A DNA stretch of 64,000 nucleotides from Pseudomonas palleroniana (GCF_003031675.1 NZ_PYWX01000034.1:62001-126000), one strand, 5' to 3'. Numbered from the stretch's first letter, positions 10,890 to 20,070 are shown. Notes: generated by a model from the letters alone, not told the origin. Made by a program: numbers and translations.

Positions 10890-10943
10890 AAAAGAAAAAG
10901 CCCCGAACGACGCCAGGAAAATCCCTGGGTCATTCGGAGCTTT
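10890..10943 (-). terminator. Rho-independent terminator of the cobGHIJ operon
   Basis: Read on the minus strand, aaagctccgaatgaccc pairs imperfectly with gtcgttcggggcttt and encloses a smaller CAGG/CCTG hairpin. A run of T residues broken only by a C follows (10885–10897). It lies just beyond the cobJ stop. Confidence 0.75.
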
Positions 10944-10964
10944 CCGGCGACCAATAAAGCGTTT

Positions 10965-12602
10965 TCAGGAGGCGGGCTTTTCGCCGTACCAACGCGGTGT
11001 ATATACCCATTGACCGCCACCGGCACGCGGGAATGTGCAGGTAGTGGACGAGCCGACCAACACCATGGTGCGCATGTCCACCTGCTCCGGCGTCAGTTGC
11101 CCCAACGTGGTGACACGCAGGGTCTGGCCCGGACGACCGATATCGCGCCCCAGCACCACGGGCGTTTCAGGCGTGCGGTGCAGTGCCACGATTTCCAGTG
11201 CACGCCCCAGCTGCCACGGCCGTGAGCGGGAGATCGGATTGTAGAACGCCAGCGCCAGATCGGCCTGGGACGCGAGATCCAGGCGTTTTTCGATGATCGA
11301 CCACGGTTTGAGGTTGTCCGACAGCGACATCACGCAGAAGTCATGACCCAACGGCGCCCCCGCCTGGGCGGCGGTGGCGAGCGAGGCCGAGACACCCGGC
11401 AGGATTTGCAGGTCGACCTGATGCCACGTCGGGTCGGTGGACTCGTGCAAAGCCTCGATCACCGCGGCGGCCATGGCGAACACGCCCGGGTCGCCGGACG
11501 ACACCACCACCACCGAGCGCCCCTGGGCCGCCAGCTCGAAAGCGTGGCGCGCGCGCTGCATTTCTTCGCGGTTATCGGTGCAGTGCTGCACCTGATCGTC
11601 ACGAAACGGGCCGGCCATGCGCACGTAGGTTTCATAACCCAGCACGTCGGTGCAACGCGCCAGTTCAGCCTTGACCGCCGGCACCATCAACTCGGCTGCG
11701 CCAGGGCCCAGGCCGATCACAGCAAGGCGGCCACGCACCCGGCCGACTTGCGACAGGTCCAATGGTTGCTCGGCGACATCGATGACGATATCGGCATCGC
11801 GGCCGGCACTGACGAAACGCAGCGGTACACCCAGCTCCAACGCCGCTGCGTGCAACGACGCTTCAGCCATGTGCGTATCGCTGGCCAGCAGGCACGCCAG
11901 GGATTGCACGGCGATACCCGCCTCACGCAGCGCCGTGCGCACACGCTCAGCCAGTTGTGCACCTGGCTTGCAGGTCACGCTCACGTTCTTCGGATAAATC
12001 AGCAACTCATCGGGCGCTGGGCTGCGCTCGGCATTGCCCACGTGAATCGCCAGGCGTGCCTGTGCGTCCTGGGGCAGGTTGGCCTGGTCCAACCACGGCG
12101 CTACGCCCTCGATGCGTACCCTTTCACCGGCCAGCAGGTCGGAAACGAAGCGCTTGCCCAGCTCCAGATCCGCCAACTCATAGCCCTTGGGCGGGTTGAG
12201 CAGGCAAGTGCCGAAACGCAGCTCGCCACTGGTGGTAATCGCAGCGGCCACCTGCAGCGCAGCGCCAATGTCGCGTGCCATGACGTTCACGCCGCCCAGC
12301 CCGCCGAGCAGCGGCACCACGGCGCTACCGTCTTCGGCAACCGCCAGCACGGCGGGTTCTTCGCCCTTTTCCAGCAGCAGCGGCGCCAGGGTGCGGATCA
12401 CAATGCCGGCGGCGCACAGCGCAATCAGCGGCGTGCCTTGTTGATAGAGCTGGCGCAGGGTCGTACCGAACTCACTGTAGACCCGGTCGGCGCCGTCGAC
12501 CCGAGCCGCCAGGCCGTAGATCAAGGCGCCGGGGTACACCTGCTGGATCTTGCGCGCAGTGGCCAGGCTGCCCTGGCCGAGGATGACAATCGCCGGGCTC
12601 AT
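10965..12602 (-). CDS. cobJ: Precorrin-3B C17-methyltransferase with N-terminal CbiG-like domain
   Basis: The protein has 545 aa and is a fusion. Residues 1 to about 290 resemble the CbiG/CobE-type domain (LCAAGIVIRTLAPLL, GGLGGVNVMARDIG). From about residue 290 comes a canonical SAM-dependent uroporphyrinogen/precorrin methylase fold (GRLAVIGLGPGAAELMVP, SSGDPGVFAMAAAV, ILPGVSASLATAA, LALAFYNPISRSRPWQ). CobJ methylates C17 and contracts the ring in aerobic cobalamin synthesis. ATG 12602 shares its A with the cobI stop (TGATG), so translation is probably coupled. The same fusion is found in other pseudomonads. Confidence 0.93.
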   Translation of the reverse strand: MSPAIVILGQGSLATARKIQQVYPGALIYGLAARVDGADRVYSEFGTTLRQLYQQGTPLIALCAAGIVIRTLAPLLLEKGEEPAVLAVAEDGSAVVPLLGGLGGVNVMARDIGAALQVAAAITTSGELRFGTCLLNPPKGYELADLELGKRFVSDLLAGERVRIEGVAPWLDQANLPQDAQARLAIHVGNAERSPAPDELLIYPKNVSVTCKPGAQLAERVRTALREAGIAVQSLACLLASDTHMAEASLHAAALELGVPLRFVSAGRDADIVIDVAEQPLDLSQVGRVRGRLAVIGLGPGAAELMVPAVKAELARCTDVLGYETYVRMAGPFRDDQVQHCTDNREEMQRARHAFELAAQGRSVVVVSSGDPGVFAMAAAVIEALHESTDPTWHQVDLQILPGVSASLATAAQAGAPLGHDFCVMSLSDNLKPWSIIEKRLDLASQADLALAFYNPISRSRPWQLGRALEIVALHRTPETPVVLGRDIGRPGQTLRVTTLGQLTPEQVDMRTMVLVGSSTTCTFPRAGGGQWVYTPRWYGEKPAS

Positions 12603-13333
12603 CAACCTTGCCACCGTTCACCGGGTACGATGATCAACGAAAAGTACGGCGACGAAGCAGGATCAACCTGATCCAGCGGTACGATCTTCTGGTTGGCCAT
12701 GGTCGCGCGCTCCACATACAGCGCACGCTTGGCCAGGCCGAGCTCTTCGAGCACCTGGCGCACCTTGGGAAAGTTGCGCCCCAGCTTCATGATCACCGCG
12801 GCGTCGGCGTCCGCCAGGCGGCGCTTGAGATCGTCGTGGGGCAACACGCCCGAAAGCACCGACAAGCTCTGGTTGCGATACACCAACGGCGCGCCGAGCA
12901 CCGACGCACCACCGAGCATCGAACACACCCCCGGAATGACCTGGGCTTCATAGCGTTCGGCCAGGCGGTCGTGCAGGTACATGTAGGAGCCATAGAAGAA
13001 CGGGTCGCCTTCGCAGATCACCGCCACGTCGCGGCCGGCGTCCAAGTGCACGGCCACGTCGACACTGGCGGCGTCGTAGAAATCGCTGATGACCTGTTCA
13101 TAGGACATCGGTGCCGGCAGCACCTCGGTGGTCACCGGGTACACCAACGGCATCAGGGTCTGTTGCGGCACCAGGTGGTCTTCGATGATGCCGAAGGCGT
13201 TGCCCTTCTTGCCCTTGGCCACGAAGTAAGCCACCACCGGCGACTCGCGCAGCAGGCGCAGGGCCTTGAGGGTGATGAGTTCCGGGTCACCGGGGCCGAC
13301 GCCCAGGCCGATCAAACGTCCGCGTGCCTGCAT
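12602..13333 (-). CDS. cobI: Precorrin-2 C20-methyltransferase
   Basis: The protein has 243 aa. It shows the methylase signatures [19 protein letters not shown] at the N-terminus, [20 protein letters not shown] in the middle, and [19 protein letters not shown]. CobI uses SAM to methylate precorrin-2 at C20, giving precorrin-3A. The start overlaps the cobH stop (TAATG) and its own stop overlaps cobJ, so cobG–cobH–cobI–cobJ are packed as one operon read on the minus strand. Confidence 0.95.
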   Translation of the reverse strand: MQARGRLIGLGVGPGDPELITLKALRLLRESPVVAYFVAKGKKGNAFGIIEDHLVPQQTLMPLVYPVTTEVLPAPMSYEQVISDFYDAASVDVAVHLDAGRDVAVICEGDPFFYGSYMYLHDRLAERYEAQVIPGVCSMLGGASVLGAPLVYRNQSLSVLSGVLPHDDLKRRLADADAAVIMKLGRNFPKVRQVLEELGLAKRALYVERATMANQKIVPLDQVDPASSPYFSLIIVPGERWQG

Positions 13334-13959
13334 TATTCGACCTCCGTGGCCAAGGCGTTGACCGCAGCGGCAGCCATCGCACTGCCGCCCAGGCGGCCCT
13401 GCATGATCACAAAGGGCACGCCACGACTATCGGCTGCAAGCATGGCCTTGGATTCGGCAGCGCCGACAAACCCCACCGGGAAACCCAGGATCAATGCCGG
13501 TTTCGGGGCGCCGGCGTCGAGCATTTCCAGCAAGTAGAACAAGGCCGTCGGCGCGTTGCCGATCACCACCACGCTACCTTCCAGGTGCGGGCGCCACAGC
13601 TCCAGGGCGGCAGCGGAACGGGTGTTGCCCAACTCCCGCGCCAATTGCGGCACGCTGTCGTCGCGCAGGGTGCAGATCACGGGGTTATTGGCCGGCAGGC
13701 GTGCTCGGGTCACGCCTTCGGAGACCATTCGCGCATCACACAGAATCGGCGCGCCAGCGGCCAACGCAGCGCGCCCGGCCTGGCCCGCGCCTTCGGAAAA
13801 CTGCAGGCCGTCGATTGCCTCGACCATGCCGCACGCATGAATCACGCGCACCGCGAGTTTTTCCAGGTCGGCCGGGATGCGGTCCAACTTGGCTTCCGCG
13901 CGAATAATGGCAAAGGAGTTGCGATAGATCTCCTGACCGTCGCGGATGTAATCAATCAT
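13333..13959 (-). CDS. cobH: Precorrin-8X methylmutase
   Basis: The protein has 208 aa, the normal CobH length. It moves the C11 methyl group to C12 to form hydrogenobyrinic acid. H41 in VRVIHACGM matches the conserved catalytic histidine. [14 protein letters not shown] and [13 protein letters not shown] are further family motifs. I chose ATG 13959 ([16 protein letters not shown]) over an in-frame start at 14058, which lies inside cobG. It overlaps the end of cobG by eight bases and the start of cobI by one. Confidence 0.95.
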   Translation of the reverse strand: MIDYIRDGQEIYRNSFAIIRAEAKLDRIPADLEKLAVRVIHACGMVEAIDGLQFSEGAGQAGRAALAAGAPILCDARMVSEGVTRARLPANNPVICTLRDDSVPQLARELGNTRSAAALELWRPHLEGSVVVIGNAPTALFYLLEMLDAGAPKPALILGFPVGFVGAAESKAMLAADSRGVPFVIMQGRLGGSAMAAAAVNALATEVE

Positions 13960-15298
13960 CGGTGTTGCTCCGTGGGCGGGCGCGTAGCAAGGCGCCCGTC
14001 GCTTCAATGGAAAGGTTGTGCGCGTGCAGCCGGCCGAAACCGGGTTGGGCTGGATCACGAAAATAGAGGTCGTAGTGGCCCGGGCTTACCGCCAGCAGCG
14101 TGACCGGCGCGGTGTGCGCGGCGGCGCAGGAACGCGGGCAGCCGGACAGGTGCACGTCATGGCCGGGGTGCAACGCGGCGAGTTGCACCGCGTCAGCCTT
14201 GGTGTCGGCCAGGGCTTTGCCGCAGCCGCTGGAGCCGGTGCAGGCGATCATGCGCGCCAGGGGCTGCTCGATAGAACAGAGAAAGCCCAACTGCGCCAGG
14301 CGTTGGGTCACTGCGTGCGGCTTTTCGACGTAGGGCAGTAGCACGCCTTGCCAAGGCGTGAAACGCAAGGTGCCGTCGCCGTACTCGTTGGCCAGTTGCG
14401 CAGCGCCTTTGAGCATCGTCGAATCCAGGCGGCCCAACGGGGCGATAGCCGCGACGTAGAACTGGTTCTTTTGCTCCTGCGGATAGGTTCCGAGGTGCAG
14501 CAACGCACCGCTGGGCGGGCGTTTGAAACCGTCGGTGGGCAGCAGCGGCAGGTTGAGACGGCCCAGCACACTCTCCACGGGCAGATGGCGCATGCGGGTT
14601 TGCGCAGGGCTCGCCAGATCGAGGAACGCTTCCAGGACCGCCACCACCAGGGCATGGCCCTGCTCCAGCGGTACGGCGCCCAACGGTGCATTCAGCCCAG
14701 GGCAACCAGCCAGGCCGAACGCGAGCAGCGTCTGGCCGTCGCGTACAAACGCCGACAGCCACAGATCGTGATGATGTTCGAGCATCGCCAGGGCTTCGCC
14801 ACCATCCAGCTGCACCGCGAACTTGGCCGACAGCTCATGGAAGCGCGGGTGGCTTTGCAAGGTGGCGAGAATCTGGTCGGCCAACGGGCGAGTGTCGAAC
14901 AGCATTTGCGGGTCGATACCGGCGCTGGGACTGAGCATCAGGTTGCGCACGTCGTCGCCGCCGGCGTTGCGGGGGCCAAGACCTGCGGCCAGCAGCGTCG
15001 CAATCAGCGCTTCCTGGTCGGCACCGATTCCGCGAATCTGCAGGTTGGCGCGGTTGGTCGCCTCGATCACCCCACCGGCATAGGCCTGGGCCGCGTCTGC
15101 CACGGCGCCGGCTTGGGCGGCGGTGATTGAACCGCCCGCCAGTTTGACCCGGCAAATGCCGCCATCCAGCGCCTGGACAATACGCAGCAACCCCGGACAA
15201 GCCGAGGGGCGCAAGGTATTCACAGCGGGCGTTGGGTTCACGGGGCTACCGGTTGACGGGTCAAGGCGCGGTATTATGCCTGCTTTGTCCGGCGGCAT
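13952..15298 (-). CDS. cobG: Precorrin-3B synthase (CobG, nitrite/sulfite reductase-like)
   Basis: The protein has 448 aa from ATG 15298. CobG is an iron–sulfur monooxygenase that hydroxylates precorrin-3A, the oxygen-dependent step of the aerobic pathway. It has the ferredoxin-like half domains of sulfite reductases. The cluster cysteines appear in CTGSSGCGKALADTKADA and HLSGCPRSCA. The start is uncertain. ATG 15298 has AGG six bases upstream, but conserved sequence begins only near LRPSACPGLLRIV, so GTG 15223 (423 aa) is possible and would leave more room for divergent promoters with cobL. Confidence 0.93.
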   Translation of the reverse strand: MPPDKAGIIPRLDPSTGSPVNPTPAVNTLRPSACPGLLRIVQALDGGICRVKLAGGSITAAQAGAVADAAQAYAGGVIEATNRANLQIRGIGADQEALIATLLAAGLGPRNAGGDDVRNLMLSPSAGIDPQMLFDTRPLADQILATLQSHPRFHELSAKFAVQLDGGEALAMLEHHHDLWLSAFVRDGQTLLAFGLAGCPGLNAPLGAVPLEQGHALVVAVLEAFLDLASPAQTRMRHLPVESVLGRLNLPLLPTDGFKRPPSGALLHLGTYPQEQKNQFYVAAIAPLGRLDSTMLKGAAQLANEYGDGTLRFTPWQGVLLPYVEKPHAVTQRLAQLGFLCSIEQPLARMIACTGSSGCGKALADTKADAVQLAALHPGHDVHLSGCPRSCAAAHTAPVTLLAVSPGHYDLYFRDPAQPGFGRLHAHNLSIEATGALLRARPRSNTDD

Positions 15299-15336
15299 GA
15301 AAAGCCTGCCCGTCGGATGTCGTTCAAGGAATTGAT

Positions 15337-16542
15337 ATGTCGCCCTGGCTGACGGTTGTAGGCATCGGTGAAGACGGTTTCAAGGGGCTGGGCAGAAATG
15401 CCCGGCATGCCCTGTTGCGCGCCACGCGGATCATCGGCGGCCAGCGCCAGCTGGACCTGTTGCCGGTATGCATTCGGGGTGAGCGCCAAGTGTGGCCAAG
15501 CCCGTTTTCCCTGGAGCCGGTGCTGGCTCGGCGTGGCGAACCGGTGTGCGTGCTGGCCAGCGGCGATCCGATGTTCTATGGCGTGGGCGCAAGCCTGGCG
15601 CGGCAGGTGCCGGCGGCAGAGTTGCTGATAGTGCCGGCGCCGTCGTCGGTGTCGCTGGCGGCGGCGCGATTGGGCTGGCCATTGCAGGAAGTGGTGACGT
15701 TATCCGTGGTGGCCCGGCCCTTGGCGGCGCTGAATATGCACTTGGCCAGCGGCGTGCGGTTGCTGGTGTTGAGCAACGACGGTCGCAGCCCTGCTGCGAT
15801 CGCCTCGTTGCTGGCTGAATCCGGGTTCGGGCCCAGCCGGTTGAGCGTGTTTGAACACCTGGGCGGCGCGGACGAGCGGCGTATCGACGGTTTGGCGGCT
15901 GATTGGCAACAGGCTTCAGTCGCCGATTTGAACCTGGTCGCCATCGACTGCGTAGCCTCCTGCGCAACACCCCGCCTGTCACGCCTGGCGGGCCTGCCCG
16001 ATTCCGCCTTCAAGCACGACGGTCAATTGACCAAGCGCGACGTGCGCGCCATCACCCTGGCCCGCCTCGCGCCGGTGCCCGGTGAACTGCTGTGGGACGT
16101 GGGCGCGGGCAGCGGCTCCATTGGTATCGAATGGATGCGTGCGCACCCCAGTTGCCGTGCGCTGGCGATTGAAGCGGATGAAGGTCGCCAGGGCCTGATC
16201 GAACACAACCGCGATGCGCTGGGCGTGCCTGGGCTGCAACTGGTTCGCGGCAAGGCGCCCGAGGCGTTACGCGGCCTGGAGGCACCGGACGCGATCTTCA
16301 TCGGCGGCGGCGTCACCCGCGACGGCGTGCTCGAGACCTGCTGGCAACAGCTGCGGCCTGGCGGAAGGCTGGTCGCCAACGCCGTGACCCTGCAAAGCGA
16401 AATGACCTTGATGAACTGGCGCGCCCAGCATGGCGGCGAGCTGACCCGTGTCCATGTGGCACAGGCACAGCCGCTGGGCGAGTTCGATACTTGGCGCCAG
16501 GCGTTGCCGATTACCTTGCTGGACGTGGTCAAGCCGCAATGA
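15337..16542 (+). CDS. cobL: Precorrin-6Y C5,15-methyltransferase (decarboxylating)
   Basis: The protein has 401 aa and two catalytic parts. The N-terminal CbiE-like methylase covers about residues 1–200 ([32 protein letters not shown]). The C-terminal CbiT-like methyltransferase covers about 215–401 ([28 protein letters not shown]). CobL methylates C5 and C15 and removes the C12 acetate carboxyl. It is transcribed away from cobG and its stop overlaps the start of cobK by four bases (ATGA). Confidence 0.95.
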   Translation: MSPWLTVVGIGEDGFKGLGRNARHALLRATRIIGGQRQLDLLPVCIRGERQVWPSPFSLEPVLARRGEPVCVLASGDPMFYGVGASLARQVPAAELLIVPAPSSVSLAAARLGWPLQEVVTLSVVARPLAALNMHLASGVRLLVLSNDGRSPAAIASLLAESGFGPSRLSVFEHLGGADERRIDGLAADWQQASVADLNLVAIDCVASCATPRLSRLAGLPDSAFKHDGQLTKRDVRAITLARLAPVPGELLWDVGAGSGSIGIEWMRAHPSCRALAIEADEGRQGLIEHNRDALGVPGLQLVRGKAPEALRGLEAPDAIFIGGGVTRDGVLETCWQQLRPGGRLVANAVTLQSEMTLMNWRAQHGGELTRVHVAQAQPLGEFDTWRQALPITLLDVVKPQ

Positions 16543-17264
16543 AACGCATCTTGCTGCTGGGCGGCGTGACCGAGGCGCTGGCTATTGCGCGGACTCTGGG
16601 GCCGGAGCATATCTACAGTCTGGCCGGGGTGGGCCGCGTGCCGACCGACCTCACATGCCAGGTGCGGGTTGGCGGCTACGGCGGGGCCGAGGGCTTGGCG
16701 GCGTTTGTTCGGGACGAGGGAATTGGCCTGATTCTCGACGCGACCCACCCCTACGCGGCGCAGATCAGCCGCAATGCCGCCGAGGCTGCACAGTTGAGCG
16801 GCATCCCATGCTGGGCGCTGCGGCGTCCGGCATGGCAGCCGCAGGCCGGGGATGATTGGCGCGAGGTCAGCGACTGGGCCGACTTGATCGCCGCCCTGAA
16901 ACCCTTCAAGCGCCCCCTGTTCACATTGGGCCGCGAACCGTTGCAGCACCTCGATGAAATCCCGGTTGACCAGTTCTGGACACTGCGCGCGCTGGATGGG
17001 TATCCGGGGAATGAGCGGTGTGAGGTGATCGGCGCGCGTGGGCCGTTTTTGATTGAGGACGAACACGAGTTGTTTGAACGGCGCGCGATTGATGTGTTGA
17101 TCAGCAAGAACAGCGGTAGCGCAGCGACGGAGCCGAAGCTGGAAGTGGCGCGGGAGCGTGGGCTACCGGTGTTGGTGTTGAAGCGGCCGGTGTTGGCTGC
17201 GGTGGACCGCGAGTTCCTGTCGCCCGCTGAAACAATCGATTCGTTGGCAGATTTCATTCGGTAG
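16539..17264 (+). CDS. cobK: Precorrin-6A reductase
   Basis: The protein has 241 aa. CobK uses NADPH to reduce precorrin-6A. It begins with a Rossmann-type start [20 protein letters not shown] and contains [29 protein letters not shown] and the C-terminal [23 protein letters not shown] (given here as the family's signature). ATG 16539 is embedded in the cobL stop. The two plus-strand cob genes end here; no other cob genes are visible, so later steps must lie elsewhere. Confidence 0.94.
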   Translation: MKRILLLGGVTEALAIARTLGPEHIYSLAGVGRVPTDLTCQVRVGGYGGAEGLAAFVRDEGIGLILDATHPYAAQISRNAAEAAQLSGIPCWALRRPAWQPQAGDDWREVSDWADLIAALKPFKRPLFTLGREPLQHLDEIPVDQFWTLRALDGYPGNERCEVIGARGPFLIEDEHELFERRAIDVLISKNSGSAATEPKLEVARERGLPVLVLKRPVLAAVDREFLSPAETIDSLADFIR

Positions 17265-17319
17265 ATCAGGATCATTCGCCACCCTCTATCCAATCTGTTT
17301 GTTACCTCAAGGGACGGCG

Positions 17320-17670
17320 ATGAACCCACAATACGAAGTGCTAAACTCCAGCAGCAGTTCAAGCCAGGCCCAACGCTATCCAGGAGCTGACATGATAGAA
17401 GTTAAAGACGCCGTTAAAGTTGCGAAAGCAGCAGCAAACGATTTTCTCGGGCAGGAAATGGCGTTGAACGATTTAATGCTTGAGGAAGTAGAACTCGACC
17501 CAAATAGCAACACATGGGCAATAACACTAGGCTTCAACGTCCCAAACCCGAATAGACTCCAGAGAATTGGCGCCGCTCTTTCCGGAGAAATATTTTCAAG
17601 AAAATACAAGACTTTCATCATTGATGCGCAGACTGGCGAATTCCGCTCCATGAAGATCCGCGAAATATGA
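17320..17670 (+). CDS. Small hypothetical protein upstream of a PIN-domain protein
   Basis: I do not recognise this 116-aa protein. A polar N-terminus with a run of serines leads to a helix (VKDAVKVAKAAANDFL), two predicted beta strands (TWAITLGFNV, KYKTFIIDAQTG) and the end FRSMKIREI, a fold suggestive of an alpha/beta sandwich like PepSY. Two starts are credible: ATG 17320 after caaggga, and ATG 17392 after aggag, giving 92 aa. It is A+T-rich compared with its neighbours, and its stop overlaps the next gene by four bases, so the two probably act together, perhaps as partner or antitoxin and nuclease. Confidence 0.7.
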   Translation: MNPQYEVLNSSSSSSQAQRYPGADMIEVKDAVKVAKAAANDFLGQEMALNDLMLEEVELDPNSNTWAITLGFNVPNPNRLQRIGAALSGEIFSRKYKTFIIDAQTGEFRSMKIREI

Positions 17671-18155
17671 TGGACACCTACATCAAGCAATATCGAAGAA
17701 AAGGAATCATAGTCGACACCAACTTGTTACTGCTGGCACTGATAGGAGGAACGGCCAGCATCGTGGAGTTCAAGAGAACACGCGGCTACAGCCATGAAGA
17801 CTATCAACTTTTGCTAAAAGTGATTGATCAGTTCGAAAAGCTGGTTTCAACCCCTCACATTCTCGCTGAAGTCAGCAACCTGACGAATGGACTTTATGGG
17901 AGCAAGCTTCACGACTTCTATGCAACGTTAAAGAACTCACTTTCAACAATAATCGAGATTCACCATCCAGCCCTGGATATAAGTCGTGACTATGAACTGT
18001 CACCCTATGGCCTTACCGACGTCGGCATTGTTGCCGCAGCAAAAGATAATTACCTGGTGTTGACTGACGACCTTAGAGTCGCGGGGTTTGCTCATCAGCA
18101 CTGCGTAGATGTCGTCAACTTCAACCATATACGAGAAGCCAGCTGGGAGGTCTGA
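17667..18155 (+). CDS. PIN-domain protein (putative ribonuclease)
   Basis: The protein has 162 aa. The PIN fold is supported by the first acidic residue D17 in GIIVDTNLLLLAL, E68 in HILAEVSNL, D118 in LTDVGIVAAA and the D134–D135 pair in VLTDDLRVAG. These residues would bind Mg2+ in a VapC-like RNase active site. It is longer than typical VapC toxins (about 130 aa) because of an insertion around residues 28–62. It overlaps the upstream small gene by four bases. Codon use is A+T-rich, with ATA and AGA codons rare in the rest of the window, which suggests acquisition by transfer. Confidence 0.8.
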   Translation: MMDTYIKQYRRKGIIVDTNLLLLALIGGTASIVEFKRTRGYSHEDYQLLLKVIDQFEKLVSTPHILAEVSNLTNGLYGSKLHDFYATLKNSLSTIIEIHHPALDISRDYELSPYGLTDVGIVAAAKDNYLVLTDDLRVAGFAHQHCVDVVNFNHIREASWEV

Positions 18156-18167
18156 GACCTGCCACAC

Positions 18168-18202
18168 GATCATTCCCACGCATAAGCGCAGGAACGATCA
18201 TT
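18168..18202. repeat. Single-hairpin remnant of the GATCGTTCCCACGC repeat
   Basis: The sequence gatcattcccacgc, a short loop, and gcaggaacgatc form an imperfect palindrome matching the outer arms of the larger repeats at 4831, 30993, 34532 and 37911, without their inner hairpins. It lies between the convergent PIN and DUF6124-like genes. Confidence 0.55.
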
Positions 18203-18212
18203 TATCGAACTG

Positions 18213-18464
18213 TTAACGACCCGCGGCTGCCGCCTGCCCTGCACCTTCGTGAACCCTTTCAGCGAGCAACTGCGCCAGCTCAATCAACTGCGCAACACCC
18301 AGCAATTCCTCACGTGGTGCACCTTCCAGGTTAAAGGCAATGTCGCAACTCAATGCATTGGCCGAGGCGAGTGTTTCGCTGAGGTTGACCAACAGGTCTT
18401 CGGTGCTGATTTCATCGGCCACGGTGAAGAGCCGGATGGGGGGATTTGGGGTGGGTTTAATCAT
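18213..18464 (-). CDS. DUF6124/DUF3077-like small protein
   Basis: The protein has 83 aa and begins with MIKPTPNPP, a start I associate with a family of small Pseudomonas proteins (DUF3077, now DUF6124). LFTVADEISTEDLLVNLSET and the helical end LGVAQLIELAQLLAERV also fit. The function is unknown. The start has a strong ribosome-binding site (aaggag, seven bases before the ATG). Its leader carries two stable hairpins, described separately. It is convergent with the PIN gene. Confidence 0.75.
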   Translation of the reverse strand: MIKPTPNPPIRLFTVADEISTEDLLVNLSETLASANALSCDIAFNLEGAPREELLGVAQLIELAQLLAERVHEGAGQAAAAGR

Positions 18465-18484
18465 TGTGAAGCTCCTTAGAAAAG

Positions 18485-18582
18485 TGGAGCTGCCACTGAT
18501 TCGCCGCGACGCGAGGGGGTGGCAGCTGTACGCAGGTTCGCGGACCGGTCCTAAGGCAACCCGGCATACCCGAAGGTATCCC
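18485..18582 (-). promoter_or_regulatory. Structured 5' leader of the DUF6124-like gene
   Basis: On the minus strand two hairpins precede the gene. The upstream one is atacc-TTCG-ggtat (18566–18579), a stable cUUCGg tetraloop. The nearer one is a perfect 9-bp stem (18520–18528 with 18489–18497, agctgccac/gtggcagct) with a 22-nt loop. It ends about 25 bases before the ATG and just before the aaggag ribosome-binding site. This arrangement is suited to control of translation or message stability. Confidence 0.55.
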
Positions 18583-18981
18583 GCGCACAGCCACCATTGC
18601 GCCGCACAGTAGACGATAAAAAAGCATCAACTGAAAGCAGACGATAGCGCTTTTGCTCTTAGAAAATCCGGGCCGCGACGCCCGACTGCTGGGTTCACAG
18701 CGGTGTACGGAGACTAGAGATCGAGTGTCCTAGGGGCAACCTCAAAGACTTGTCGGATATTTCCATTTGTACGAATAACCAGCGGGACCGTCACCGATTG
18801 CACTCCTCGCCTTGAAGCCGAATCCCCCTACAAACACTTCCGAACCAGCCGGCTGGTTCAGCCAAAAGCCACCGCTCTAACCTCCCCTCTCGCGGTTTCG
18901 CACCAGCATCCGCGATGGGGATGCACTGATTTTGCAGTGCGTCGCACTTGTCATGCTGTATCCCAAGGAATACGATCCGAG
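18583..18981. other. Gene-free stretch between the DUF6124-like gene and the toxin–antitoxin pair
   Basis: I see no coding potential, RNA gene or mobile-element end here. It must contain the divergent promoters of the two neighbours. Only minor features stand out: an inverted gaaccagccggctggttc at about 18840–18857, and A+T-rich segments around 18625–18665. Confidence 0.5.
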
Positions 18982-19296
18982 ATGATCCGTTTCAAGAGAT
19001 CCGCCGAGTTTCAGGAGTGGTTTCATTCGTTGCGCGATAACCCCGCCCGTGGACGCGTACTGACAAGATTAGATAACGCAACGATGGGCAACTTCGGAGA
19101 CTGCGAAACCGTTGGAAATGGCGTATCGGAAATGCGCATCCACTATGGCCCGGGATACCGGGTTTACTTCATGCGCATAGGTGAGGTGGTTTACCTGCTG
19201 TTGATAGGAGGCGATAAATCAACGCAACAGCGCGACATTCAGCGTGCGAAACAAATTGCAGATGAGTTTAGAAAAAAAGGAGTGGTCCATGACTGA
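18982..19296 (+). CDS. higB: HigB/RelE-type toxin (addiction module killer protein)
   Basis: The protein has 104 aa. The RelE/ParE fold is suggested by FQEWFHSLRDNPARGRVLTRLD, GVSEMRIHYGPGYRVYFMRI and YLLLIGGDKSTQQRDIQRAKQI, which match the Gp49/HigB-like (COG3657) group of mRNA interferases. ATG 18982 is the sensible start (MIRFKRSAEF); an upstream in-frame start at 18937 has no support. It overlaps the next gene by eight bases, with the toxin first as in higBA pairs. Confidence 0.85.
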   Translation: MIRFKRSAEFQEWFHSLRDNPARGRVLTRLDNATMGNFGDCETVGNGVSEMRIHYGPGYRVYFMRIGEVVYLLLIGGDKSTQQRDIQRAKQIADEFRKKGVVHD

Positions 19297-19576
19297 ATTT
19301 AAAGATTTCGACATAGCCGAATACCTCAAGACCCCCGAGGACATGGCCGAGTATCTTGAAGCCTCTTTCGAGGAGGATTCAGGTGACGGATTGCTGATTC
19401 GTTCAGCCCTTAATCACATCGCTCGCGCCCAAGGCATGACCCAAACCGCCCGCGACGCCGGCCTCGGACGCGAAAGCTTGTACAAAGCCCTTTCCAGCAC
19501 TGGCAATCCCGAATTCGCGACTATCATGAAAGTCATGAAAGCGCTGGGGCTGAAGCTCCACGCCAGCGCTCGCTGA
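19289..19576 (+). CDS. higA: HigA-type antitoxin with helix-turn-helix
   Basis: The protein has 95 aa. An acidic N-terminus (FDIAEYLKTPEDMAEYLEAS) should wrap the toxin. A Cro/C1-type helix-turn-helix follows (ALNHIARAQGMTQTARDAGL, GRESLYKALSSTGNPEFATI). The end VMKALGLKLHA is typical of COG3636 antidotes. It overlaps the toxin gene by eight bases. It probably represses its own operon, although I could not single out an operator upstream of 18982. Confidence 0.87.
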   Translation: MTEFKDFDIAEYLKTPEDMAEYLEASFEEDSGDGLLIRSALNHIARAQGMTQTARDAGLGRESLYKALSSTGNPEFATIMKVMKALGLKLHASAR

Positions 19577-19623
19577 TAGCACTGCGACACCAAACCACAC
19601 CGCCCCTTTTTACTTATCCCCCC

Positions 19624-19650
19624 CGATCAGGCTAAATACCCGCCTGATCG
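19624..19650. promoter_or_regulatory. Perfect inverted repeat between higA and the copper cluster
   Basis: The sequence cgatcaggc (19624–19632) is exactly inverted at 19642–19650 with a 9-base A+T-rich spacer. It lies 24 bases upstream of a DUF2946 gene. It may be a terminator for higBA or a regulator site for the copper cluster. The lack of a T-run makes the second reading somewhat more likely. Confidence 0.45.
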
Positions 19651-19674
19651 TTAAACCCCTACGGATTGTCCGCC

Positions 19675-20070
19675 ATGGCCCGTCAACGCTTTGCAATTGT
19701 GTGGATCGCCTGCCTTGCAGTGCTGTTCAACGCCTTTGCCATGCCGATGGCCGGGGCGATGCAACAGTCCCAGGACCCCGTGCAGCAATTGCTGTGGGGC
19801 AGTTTCTGCTCCTCCAATGGCGCCAGCCTGAAGACCATTGCCCTGGGCAAACTGGAGATTCCGGCGCCGCAGCAGGACGATCATTCCGCCATGCAGCACT
19901 GCTGGTGTTGCTCGGGCTCGGCGCCGTTGGTGGCGCTGCCGGGGCATGTGCCGCAGTTGTATGTCACCCGGTTCGACGCCGCGCAGAGCTTGCCGGCGCC
20001 CCGAGTGCAAACCCCAACCCCGCGCCAGCAATGGCCCAGCCTAAACCCTCGCGCCTCTCCAACGGCCTGA
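19675..20070 (+). CDS. DUF2946 family protein
   Basis: The protein has 131 aa. A signal peptide or anchor (IVWIACLAVLFNAFAMPMAG) is followed by a short mature part with a cysteine/histidine motif HCWCCSGSAP near residue 76, then a Pro-rich tail. DUF2946 proteins of this type occur beside copper receptors and PCuAC chaperones, and the CxCC motif may bind Cu(I). It is the first of five same-strand genes with small gaps. The binding role is inferred from motif and context. Confidence 0.78.
   Translation: MARQRFAIVWIACLAVLFNAFAMPMAGAMQQSQDPVQQLLWGSFCSSNGASLKTIALGKLEIPAPQQDDHSAMQHCWCCSGSAPLVALPGHVPQLYVTRFDAAQSLPAPRVQTPTPRQQWPSLNPRASPTA

Noticed and set aside
15223..15337. Cobalamin riboswitch between cobG and cobL
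   Set aside because: The gap is about 40–115 bp depending on the cobG start, too short for the element, and I find no B12-box-like sequence.
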